NCBI GenBank assembly: GCA_020466095.1
Contig: CM035808.1
Span: 17,711,853-17,775,852 of the forward strand
Source of the DNA: Chlorops oryzae
Taxonomy: Eukaryota > Arthropoda > Insecta > Diptera > Chloropidae
Length of the DNA stretch: 64,000 nucleotides
Direction: 5' to 3'
A program made the position numbers and the translations under genes. The notes beneath the pieces are model-generated. The model saw only the letters and a program-made list of their open reading frames with translations. It ran no database searches and was not told the origin of the DNA. Position 1 is the stretch's first letter. Every line of letters starts with the position of its first letter. Positions 23,501 to 35,500 of the stretch are shown one piece after another.

Positions 23501-26500
23501 CAACCAAAAGTATTTAAATTGAGCCCTAAAAGTATGCAAATTTATTTTAAAAAAAATAATTGAATTAATATGTACTCGCCTGTGAAACTTAGTTCTAGCT
23601 TTTATATGATCCGCAAAATTATATTATACAATTCTGAAGGCGCGTTTTGTAAAAAAAATCGGAGTTACAGCATCGAAAAAATTTCAAAGTATTGACATGT
23701 ATGTTTCCAGGGCTCAGTTTAAATATTTTTGGTTGTCCTGATCATTAATATCAGTATATCATTAGTACCCTGCAGTAATATGGACTGACCCAAGTGTAGC
23801 CTTCGGTCAATCCTTCATGTTACCAGTGCTAGTCCCCCCATAATTCCACTTCTAATGTTCTCAACTGACCTTTTGAACATGGGCCTGTCATTGGAGAGGC
23901 TCTAGTCCGTAAAACGGCTGCCCGTTGGTCAGTTTTTGAGTCAATTTTCGTAATTTTGTCTGCTTTTAGGATAGTCAAATAAGAGAAATAAACAACAAAT
24001 TTCTTATATATATTCTAAGTTGATGAAAATGTCATTTACAGAGTACCCTTAAACCAACCTGTTGATTACCGACCGCCGGCTAGCCGAATTCGATGGAGCG
24101 AACTGCCATAATATAACCGGTAGGACCGGTTAAAGGCCAGTCGTTCTTAAGAAATTGCCCAGCCCATTACTGCAGGGGTAGGGCAACAAAAAATAATTAA
24201 ATTCAGCACCCAAAAGTATACATTTAAATATTCAGAATATTTCCTGATAGCGACAAATGTTTTCATACTTGTAATGTTTCCCATTTAATCACATCTTGAG
24301 ACTGGATATCTTGAAATACTTAATTAATCTCCTTTTTTAAAGGCTTAAAATGATTTTAATTAGTTTTGAAATATTCAAATGCACACCTTTAGGTGATGAA
24401 ATTAAATATTTTCTCCTGCCCTACTCATAAGTTTTGGCACTGGATTTCCGATAGGGCAGGATTAATGTTCTCGAATAATATTCATCATACACACCGTATT
24501 TATTGTTAAAAACGCTTTTCCTAACCATTTCCGATGGGTAGGTGGGTAGGTAGGTTGAAGTGGCTGCCACTTATGCCGTTAATCGGCCCATTGTGATACC
24601 AAGGAGGTTTTCTTGTGTTTGTGTGAGTGTATGTGTTTTTTATGTAGTGTGCCCCTAACATGCGATTTTTGAAAAACCAGTGCTAGGCTTGGAACATTAC
24701 ACTCCGTTTCGCCTGTGCCGGGAATCGAACCTCGGACCCTGGGATCAAGAGCATAGCACGAACCCCCTACGCTATCCCAGACCACTTCCGATGGGTAATT
24801 ATAACCCAAAAAAGAAAACTTTCTAGGCAACTTGTCTCTATCCATGAACTCTGAAGGAGCATCAATTTTAATATTTTCATTAAGAGGAAATTGTAAAAAG
24901 AAATAAACTTTTCTCAAGTACTTATCTTAATTAGACTAAAAAATCGATTTTTTTTTTTAAAAGAAAATCAAATCAAAATTTAAAGGACTCCATTTTGCAA
25001 GCTTCAATTTCCTGTTTCCGGTCTGTTAATTGCATATTAAAAAGACAGGAGGTGGCAACAATGTTTCGCAACATGCTTGTGATATTAGGGAGGCAGAAAG
25101 TCGCCGGATTGGGTAGAATGTGGCGTGTTGCTGAAAGTGTTGAAAGAGAGTTACGAAAGTTGCAACGCGGAAATGTTGAACGCACTTAGAAGGATATTAT
25201 GCAAAGAGCTAAGAGTGTCAACTTAAAAAGCAAAAGTTTTTTCCTCTTTGTAGTTTTTTCTTTTTTTTTGTCAGTCTTTCTTCTTACTTTTTGCAGGATT
25301 CTTTGAAGAAGAATTGCAAGGCAAAAATATTCGTTTGCTTTTAAGTTTTGTTTTTATATTCTTTGTAGCTAGTTTTTTTAAGAGCAAGCCTTCAAATGTA
25401 GCGCTCAGTTAGAATGGCAGTTTTTTTTTTTTAGAAAATAATAAAAAAATACGTAAGTAGCTGAGAGTACATATACGGGCTGTTACTGAAATGACTATTA
25501 AATAGTAAAAACTTTAAATGCTTTAAATCATGCTGAGTAAGTTTTAGACTGCTTTCAACTTTAAATTCGGAGAGTTAATATTTGTTCGCTTTGATCTATT
25601 ATATGAAATACAGGTTTTGTTTGTAACGAATTATTGGCACATTAAATATGTAACGTCAATTTTAGACGATATGATTTCGTAACATGCCGATGAATGTATT
25701 TGATTAACTAATTCAAAACATGAATGACATGCTTTTAATTGTTTTCTGTTTTGTCTCGGTCCTTTTTTCTCTCTAAATATGACTCAAATTCAACTTGATT
25801 CTCGCAGACTTTAATTTCTGTTTTTAACAATCAGAAAAACCTTTTCTAAAATTTTGATTAAAATATGCTAGTTTTGACATTGATATTTCTGTTTTAGTTC
25901 TTTTCTTAAATTCCGCATGAATTATTAACAGAAGATGAATAATTCAAGTATTCAAAATTTTCCTTCCAATATTAATGTTTAATTTGTTTTGGTAGTGCTA
26001 TCAAATTTTACACGAGTGAAAAATTTTTAAATTTAATTTATTTGCTAGTGTTTAAAAACAGAAGTGGTTATAAATTTAAATGTATCGGAAAATGGTTAGT
26101 GCCAGAATATGCGTCAGAAACCCGAAATGACTTTCAATTGGATTCATAACATTTTTTATCTTGCAGAAAGATTGAAAAGAGTAATTGTGTAATAAATGAA
26201 ATGATTTTTTTTCGCAACTCTTTTCCACACAATTTATTAATGCAATATATTATAATTAATATTTCAAATCGTGATAATTTTTTTTTGTAATTACTTCTCA
26301 AATGACAAATGTTGACAAAAGTATGCATATAATGTCGGACTAGGCCAATGTCATTAACGAAATTTACAACGATTCCGTAATAGTTAATGCCATGCTTATT
26401 TGGATTTCGGTTTTGTTTTAAGTACAGGATTTTTCATCTGGCAAGGAAAAAATTATAACTTTTGCGTCCATATATGGCTTCGTATGCGAGAAGGGGTTTA

Positions 26501-29500
26501 AAGCGACGTTTTTCCAATCAAAAGTCTATTGAGGAGAAAATTTTATCTAAAAAATGGCAAAATCATGATTATCAAGTATAATCCTGCCCCATATGCTGTT
26601 TTCACCGTCGTAGGCACTCAATGATTTTTTTAAAATGACAGGAAAATCAATTTGAGCTCAGGGGCGTACGAAGGGGGGAAGTTTGAGGCAGGTATTCGCG
26701 AAGGAACATGGCCAAATAGTATCGGTAAATAGTTTTGTTAACACTTATCGTCGCCCCTCTCGAAATAGTTTTCCGCGTACGCGCTTGCTTGAGCCTTTGA
26801 AGTCTTTTCGGTCTTGTGGTTGAATGCAATTCCAGCAAGTGCATCGGAAATAGTCCAGTTGTCTGTGGTGGCTGTTTTTTTTTTTGGTTTTGGCTGTTTT
26901 TGTTCCCCTCCCTGCTATGGCCATTAGTTAGAAACGTTTTAAAAATTGACTGAGGAAAAAGTGGCTGCAGACAACGAATGAGTCTAATAAAGTTTTACTT
27001 TCGATGTGGTCTATGGTCTAATCGCAAGGGTTGTTCGGGCACGCGTTCGTTTGAAGATGCATGTTCTTCGAACACGAGCAAGTGTCTTTAATGCATTATA
27101 AATCTATAAGCAGAAATTTTTAAATTATTGACGAAGGAGAAGGAATGAAAAAAAAGGAGTAAAGATTCATCGAATTGAGTATTTCGCAGTTAAACAAAAT
27201 GTCCTCTAAGGGTTGAAAATTTGATCAAGACCACCATCCGCGAAATTCGCGAAAACCTGATTTTCACTATTTTTAATTGAGTATTTCGCAGCTAAACAAA
27301 ATGTCCTCTAAGGGTTAAAATTTGATCAAGACCACCATCCGCGAAATTCGCAAACATTTTATTTTCACTATTTTGAATTGAGGTTTTCGCAGCTAGACAA
27401 AATGTCCTCTAACGGTTAAATTTTGACCATGACCACCATTCGCGAAATTCGCAAAAATTTAATTTTCACTATTTTGAATTGAGGTTTTCGCAGCTAGAAA
27501 AAATGTCCTCTTACGGTTAAATTTTGACCATGACCACCATTCGCGAAATTCGCAAAAAATTTATTTTCACTATTTTGAATTGAGTATTTCGCAGCTAGAC
27601 AAAATGTCCTCTAACGGTTAAAATTTGAACATGACCACCATTCGCGAAATTCGCAAAAATTTTATTTTCACTATTTTGAATTGAGGATTTCGCAGCTATA
27701 CAAAATGTCCTCTAACGGTTAAAACTTGACCATGATCACCATTCGCGAAATTCGCAAAAATTTTATTTTCACTATTTTGAATTGAGGTTTTCGCAGCTAG
27801 ACAAAATGTCCTCTAACGGTTAAAATTTGACCATGCTCACCATCCGCGAAAATTTTGTGCTTAATAATAATCTCGAGTCTTAGAAGGTATAAATAGATAT
27901 CCAAGCTAGGAACGGCAGGAATTTTTGTTAAGGTAATGTTTTAACATATTTCAGGCTGAGGAAAAGGTATGTGTGCAATCGGCTTAGCCGATGTAAACTT
28001 CTTTACTTGTTTTCATACGATTCAGTGCGGGTTCCTTTTTTTTCATCAGAATCAGTGCCGGTTAAAGGCCAGTCGTTCTTAAGAAATTGCCCAGCCCATT
28101 ACAGCAGGCGTAGGGCAACAAAAAATAATTAAATTCAGCACCCAAAAGTATACATTTAAATATTCAGAATATTTCCTGATAGTGACAAATCTTTTCATAC
28201 TTGTAATGTTTCCCATTTAATCACATCTTGAGACTGGATATCTTGAAATACTTAATTAATCTCCTTTTTTGAAGGATTAAAATTACATTAATTTGTTTTG
28301 AAATATTTAAATGCACACCTTTAGGTGATGAAATTAAATATTTTCTCATGCCTTACTCTTAATTTTTGGCACTGCATTTTCGATAGGGCAGGATTAAGGC
28401 TCTCGAATAATATTCATCATATATACCGCATTTCTTGTTAAAAAACGCTTTTCTAAACCATTTCGGATGGGTAATTATAACCCAAAAAAGAAAACTTTCT
28501 AGGCAACTTGTCTCTATCCATGAACTCTGAAGGAGCATCAATTTTAATATTTTCATTAAGAGGAAATTGTAAAAAGAAATAAACTTTTCTCAAGTACTTA
28601 TCTTAATTAGACTAAAAAATCGATTTTTTTTTTTAAAAGAAAATCAAATCAAAATTTAAAGGACTCCATTTTGCAAGCTTCAATTTCCTGTTTCCGGTCT
28701 GTTAATTGCATATTAAAAAGACAGGAGGTGGCAACAATGTTTCGCAACATGCTTGTGATATTAGGGAGGCAGAAAGTCGCCGGATTGGGTAGAATGTGGC
28801 GTGTTGCTGAAAGTGTTGAAAGAGAGTTACGAAAGTTGCAACGCGGAAATGTTGAACGCACTTAGAAGGATATTATGCAAAGAGCTAAGAGTGTCAACTT
28901 AAAAAGCAAAAGTTTTTTCCTCTCTGTGTTTTTTTTTGTCAGTCTTTCTTCGTACTTTTTGCAGGATTCTTTGAAGAAGAATTGCAAGGCAAAAATATTC
29001 GTTTGCTTTTAAGTTTTGTTTTTATATTCTTTGTAGCTAGTTTTTTTAAGAGCAAGCCTTCAAATGTAGCGCTCAGTTAGAATGGCAGTTTTTTTTTTTA
29101 GAAAAAAAGAAAAAAATACGTAAGTAGCTGAGAGTATATAATGTATTTGATCTAACTTATTCAAAACATGAATGACAGCTTTTAGTTGTTTTCTGTTTTG
29201 TCTCGGTCTTTTTTTTTTCTCTAATAGACCAAATTCAACTTGATTCTCGCAGACTTTAATTTCCTGTTTTTAACAATTAGAAAAACCTTTTCTAAATTTT
29301 GATTAAAATATGCTAGTTTGACATTGATATTTCTGTTGGTAGTTCTTTTCTTAAAGCGACGTTTTTCCAATCAAAAGTCTATTGGGGGAAAAATTTTATC
29401 TAAAAATGCCAAAACCATGATTATCAAGTATAATCCTGCCCCATATGCTGTTTTCTACGCCGTAGGCACTCAATGATTTTTCAAAAATGACGGGAAAATC

Positions 29501-32500
29501 AATTTGCGCTCAGGGGCGTACGAAGGGGGGAGTTTGAGGCAGGTATTCGCGAAGGAACATGGCCAAATAGTATCGGTAAATAGTTTTGTTAACGCTTATC
29601 ATCGCCCCTCTCGAAATAGTTTTCCGCGTACGCGCTTGCTTGAGCCTTTGAAGTCTTTTCGGTCTTGTGGTTGAATGCAATTCCAGCAAGTGCATCGGAA
29701 ATAGTCCAGTTGTCTGTGGTGGCTGTTTTTTTTTGGTTTTGGCTGTTTTTGTTCCCCTCCCTGCTATGGCCATTAGTTAGAAACGTTTTAAAAATTGACT
29801 GAGGGAAAAGTGGCTGCAGACAACGAATGAGTCTAATAAAGTTTTACTTTCGATGTGGTCTATGGTCTAATCGCAAGGGTTGTTCGGGCACGCGTTCGTT
29901 TGAAGATGCATGTTCTTCGAACACGAGCAAGTGTCTTTAATGCATTATAAATCTATAAGCAGAAATTTTTAAATTATTGACGAAGGAGGAGGAATGAAAA
30001 AAAAGGAGTAAAGATTCATCGAAGCAGAATAAAATTTTGGAAATATTTGATTCTTTTGGTCGGGCATTTGTCAGCAGTTTTTAAGGCAAACTGTAGGTTT
30101 TTATAATTTCAAGGAAAGAATTTAACCTTGCTTTCTTTAAAGGATATATTGAATCAATCACTTCTCCAAACTGTCAGTTTAATAATAAGCTGATTAGTGG
30201 GGCTTGGAAAAAGTGAATTCTTTAAAAATTCTTAAAACCCATTACCCTACCCCTGAGGGTATTTTTTTTAGAGACCTAGTGATTAAACAAAAGACAGAGA
30301 AGAATATCTAAATTGTGACAGCAGAGCTTCGAATATTGTCCTCAAACGAATCCCCTTTGCCTTTATTATTAAAAAAAAAAAAAATTAAAATTAACCTAAT
30401 TAAATATTAAAAATTTTGTTACTTCTTGTGATGGAACTCATAATAACATCGGGAATATCCGTAGTAATTTATATGCAATCGAAAAATCTGTGAATTGCTC
30501 ATTTAAATATATTTGAATTGCATATCATCGATCCAAATACCGAAGCTGAAGCGCCATTGAGTTTCAAAGTCCAATTCTACTTAAATTCGCATTCCAATGG
30601 AAAACAATTGGATTACATTGAGCGCATTGAATCTACATAACAAAAGCAATTAAAAAATTGCACTCGAAACAGTTTCGATCATGTTTCATTTTATTTTATT
30701 TTAATTTATTTTATTTTATTTTATTTTATTTTATTTTACTTCATCTAATTTTATTATAATGGAAAAGTGCATAAATTTTTGCACGAAGCAATTTGCATAT
30801 TTATTTTCCCAGCCTCGCCCACGGCGCTATTCAGTTGAAAAAAGCTTTTGTTTGTTCTATTTTATTTGAACTGGTAATTAGATTACGCCTGTTATGGCTT
30901 TTGTTTTAAAACTTTTTTTATTTTATTTATTTTTGTCGGGTTTTTTTTTTGGCCAAGTTAACTTTATGGGCAAATATATCATTCATTATTAAATTTTAAC
31001 CCTCTTTTAACCTCACACATGTTCGAAAATCTTCCTCTGCTTCGCTCTCTCTTCATTTTGACTTCGGGTTTTATGCCAGTGGGTCTAAAAAATTCAAAAT
31101 AAACAATTAACTGACTTTATAGTGAAAGAGTATATGATAAAGTAGACTACACTGTTTTTTTACTTCAGTGTTCTAGATATACAGGGAGCTTGCTTCACGT
31201 AATCTCATGCATGAAAAGTTTTGTTTTCAACTTTGATCTTATGGAATTGAAAAAAGGGTATTTTCAATATTATTTATTTTCACAGAAACGAAAATGTTCA
31301 AAAAATTCGAATTTGAAATTTTTCTCTCAAGCACCCTGTAAGGGAAAATATACTTTTTCCACTCATGTATGCAAATGTAAATGCAATTTTCGTAATGTGC
31401 TTGTTTCCATTCCTTTTTATGAACAGCATAAAACGAGTTAAGTACATAAATAAAGGAGTTAATGCTCTTAAAAAAAAAATAAGCGAAAAGATTTCATACA
31501 ATTTAAGAGCAAATACACTGAAAGAAATATCTTTGAATTTGTATTTTCATTATTTCCTTTTATTTCGTAAAGTTAATTTCTAGTGTAGAACACTCAAAGG
31601 GCAATGCATTAGGGAAGGGCTGTGATCCAAAGCTCAGTGTCGAGTGGAAGAGAAAAATTTTTTTTGATTCTAATCTAATTTTTACAAAAATTCTCAATAT
31701 TTTAGTGAATTTTGTGTAGCTTTTTTAAGCACTTTTTTATCACTGCTAAGGGCCGGTTTCTCATCTTTTTTTATCTGTAAGTGAAACTATCCTGATGATA
31801 GTTTCATACAAATTTGATTAATAAGTCAAAGGGCCGTTTTGCTACTGTTCCAATTAAATTTTTTCGTTCCGAAAAACAAAATATTTGTATGAAAATTTTG
31901 ACATTTTTAGAGGATATCGTAATGAAAAACTTTTAACCGGAACAGTAGCAAATGGGCCTAAGATTTCTAAAACTAGTTTTTTTTTTCTCGATTGCTTGTC
32001 GAATATGTTAAAATAGTTCCAACTGGTGGGCAGAGATGGCTTTAGTAGAATTGATTTTCGTAGCTTGTTATGCCCGTAAACCATAAGATAAGATTTTAGT
32101 TACATAAAAAATTATTTCAATGGGGAAGTTAAAAAAAAAAAAAACACCACAAATCATTAGGACTATGAGCGAATCCGGAAAGAGGAAAACAAGGGCTTAG
32201 AAGAAGAAGAAGGGAAGTAGGAAAATAATTTTTTCCCTCAAATTTGCACGCATGTTATGAAAGAGTAACGGAAAAAGTTGTTGATATAAATTTAAAAATT
32301 TATTCCTTACAATAAAATTTCACTTCAAAATTTCTTTGAGTGTAATCTCACAGCTTTGCAATGAAATTCTCTCGCTCTTTAAGCCGCCTGCGGCAAGAGG
32401 TTAAACAATTTGAAAAGCAACTATTGAGAGCCACAAGCACCACGACCGGCCAAATGCGGAATAAAAATGTTTGCGCTGTCGTCATTAACAACGGAGAAGA

Positions 32501-35500
32501 GACACTGAAACATTTGTACACACATTGGCTTCGATATAAAGAGACAACACACTGACGACAACAGTTTGCCTTTTTCTCAATATGTACTCGATATTCATTT
32601 ACCTATGAGTTGAAACGTAAATAGAGATACTACCAATAGTGACGGTGTTAAAAATTTCCCAACTGGTTTCCCCGACATACATATGAGAATAGAATGCCTG
32701 CAACGATGACAACGACGGGGCGAAATCAAATAACTTAGATACCGAGAGTCCAAACAAAACACGTACATATTCCTCGTTATAGTAGTAGTGAGAGTTGTTT
32801 ACAAATTTTGTTGTTTTTTTTAAATATTTTTTATGTCTCTTCGTAGTCAATTTCAGAGATATTTTTATTAAAAAATTCCACAAAAAAAAAAAAATTAAAT
32901 AAATAAATAGAAAAAGGAGCAAACGAAAACAAACAACAAACTCTTGTTAGGAGCAAGTGTCAAAGAGAAGTTCGAAAAATAAAATAAAATAAATAAAAAA
33001 AGAGTTAAATATTTTAGCGAAAATATTTGTGTTAACAAAAAGCTTCGCTCGCAGATACATCGCACCAACACACCGACATGGATATGAACGCCTTCATGGC
33101 TATGAATAGCCATAGCAAATGAGTTATTTTCCCTCTTGACGGCGTGAGGCGATGAAGCGGTCTAAAGTCGCAGCGACCAAAACGTAGGCCAGGCCAGACC
33201 CGACCGATTCGGTGCGATGGCAACGCAAATCAGTTAACATTCGCTTACCTTACCTCTAAGCCATTCTGTACGAAAAATGCGGGCGCGTAATTTTTCGTAT
33301 CATTTTTTCGTTTTTCGTTTTTTTTTTTTTTTGTTCTGAATGTGTTCTCTTTTCCTTTCCTATTCCATTGAACTGTGGACCATAAAAAAAGAAATTGAAA
33401 ATAAATTTTCGGCGAAACTAAGACCGGAAAAGTTGTGAGGCTGTGAAGAGTTGGAAGATCGCCGCGCTTCGCATTCAAATTTGTAGGCTAGCTTCGAAGT
33501 GGAAATATGCTTAAATCTAAATTGAATAAAAGAAGACAAGGAAAGAGTGCAAAATAATGTCCATTAAATAAAAAATAAAAAATAAAAATAAAAAAATAAA
33601 AATAAAAAAAAAAAATAAAAAAAATAAAAAATAAAAAAATAAAAATAAATTAATAAAAAGTAAAAATAATAATTATATTAGTAATTGTGAATGGTCGTGG
33701 GTCAATTATTGAGTATTTTAATTAGAAAAATTTAGTCTGTTAAGGATCTTCCTTGTGCTTCAAAATATTTATCAAGGACAGTCTACCGTCTCTAATATAT
33801 TCTTTAGGTCCGCTTTAGACTAGGCAATTCTGATTGAAGAGTTTCCCACATTTGTCGGCTAGTAGGTGACGGGGAGTGGAATCGAGTAACTCGCCATTAA
33901 ATGTGGGCAACTCTTCAATCTGAATTAGTTAATCGAAAGCGGACCATAAAGATGATTGTTTGGAAAAAAATAAAATTCCAAAGAAAATTTTTTTTGAAAC
34001 AATTTTTTTTTTTTTAATTATAATAATCAGCCCGTTTCTAAATATTCCCGGAAGTTTTCCCATGCGAAATTGAAAAAAATTCTGCCGTTCAAGGCACACT
34101 GAGGAAGTGAATGTAAAGTAACAAAAAAAAGCAAGAAAACATTTTTTTTTTCTTTTATTATATATTTTATATTTATAGAGGATAGAGCCCATCCAGCTCT
34201 GCCAGAAATAAAAAACTTCATTTCAAAAAACGATTCAGAAATGAATCAGAAATTTTCTGAAGTGTTTTTTATATGAAGTTTTTCATTTCTGACAGAACTG
34301 GATAGAGCCCCTTAGAATACTTCCTTTTTCGGCGGAGGAAAATGTCTGTGGAAAAAACTCCCGAGGGATATTAATTTAAAGTAAAGCTGAATATTCTAAG
34401 TGCATATCTAATATACACTAATGGAGGGTATTTACATGGGACTAGTTTTAAGATTGAAATTTTTTAAAGAATTTATCGAAACAAAAATAATCATCTGTGG
34501 ATAAAAAATTGCTTAAAAGCCAATAACTGGCCGAGAACCGTGTAAATACCCGAAACAATGAAAAACACGATTTTTATACCATATAAAAATGGAAAAAGGT
34601 GAAAAGTTACTCTTAAACGAGTTATCTTCAAAACACTTATCATAAAATATTTCTATTCACAACAAAAAAAAAAAAAAAAACCGTCGAGTCTCCCATTTGA
34701 ATTGTTGTTGCTCTGCTCTAGACAAAAAAGCCTCTACGGTCAATAGAAAATGAATTGAGTTTTGGGAGCGCGATAACGAAAGCTTAAATGCCGCTAAAGT
34801 GAATTGATTTGATTATATTTTTTTGGTCGTTTCTTCTTTGGCTAACTTTGTGGTCACGAAATTACGAAATAGCTTAATCACAAATTCGATAATATTTATA
34901 ATTTTATTGATAAACAAAATATACACACTTTCGATTTTATAGCATTAGCTGTATAAAATCTTAGAAAAGACTTCGAGTAATCTGGTTAACTCAAAGGTTA
35001 AGTTAGCTGTAGAAAACAGAAAAGACTCGATAAACTGGTTAAACCGAAGGGTTCAAGTTTCTAGGGTCGACTTTAGTGATTCGCTACGGTTTTTGGCGAC
35101 ACATGGAGACAATTGTCAGAATTTTTTTTTTACATATTCAGTACAAACAAACAGTTCAAATCTCGAAAGCAGTATCCCTCTTTTATGGCCGCACAAATAT
35201 TTTTTTCCACTTCCTTTTCTCATCTTTAAAAACTGCTTCGAAAAAAACAATGTTTTTCTTTTTTGTTTCACTATTTGCCGAAGCTATTGGAAAACTTTTT
35301 CTCCAATTGTTAGACAAAAGAATCCTGCAAAACTTTATCAATTTTAGTCACGTCATCTCGTTGTAAGTCCATGCAAGTCATATGCACAAATGACTCACAC
35401 AGTAAAGACAAAAAAAAAAAAAAACAGTGCCATAAAAAGTTCATTTTAAAAACAATGCAACGAGTGGAAAAAAAGTAAATAAAAATTTATAAAAAAAATT

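Larger units (their letters stand above)
24126..27171 (+). repeat. segmental duplication, unit A
   Basis: Direct duplicate of 28058-30013. Both begin at CCGGTTAAAGGCCAGTCG (the tail of MITE family A) and end at AAAGATTCATCGA. Long stretches such as 24796-25240 against 28472-28916 look almost base-identical. Unit A carries a SINE (24541-24785) and two blocks (about 25475-25690 and 25915-26497) that unit B lacks. A conserved 64-codon frame (24995-25189, [13 protein letters not shown]) occurs in both, but with this level of DNA identity that is not evidence of coding. Confidence 0.93.

Noticed and set aside
24995..25189. 64-codon frame conserved in both duplication units
   Set aside because: The units are almost identical at the DNA level, so conservation of the frame says nothing about coding; no family resemblance.
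27172..27855. Regular 101-bp repeats that might suggest a CRISPR-like array
   Set aside because: Units are contiguous with no variable spacers and the host is a fly; it is a minisatellite.
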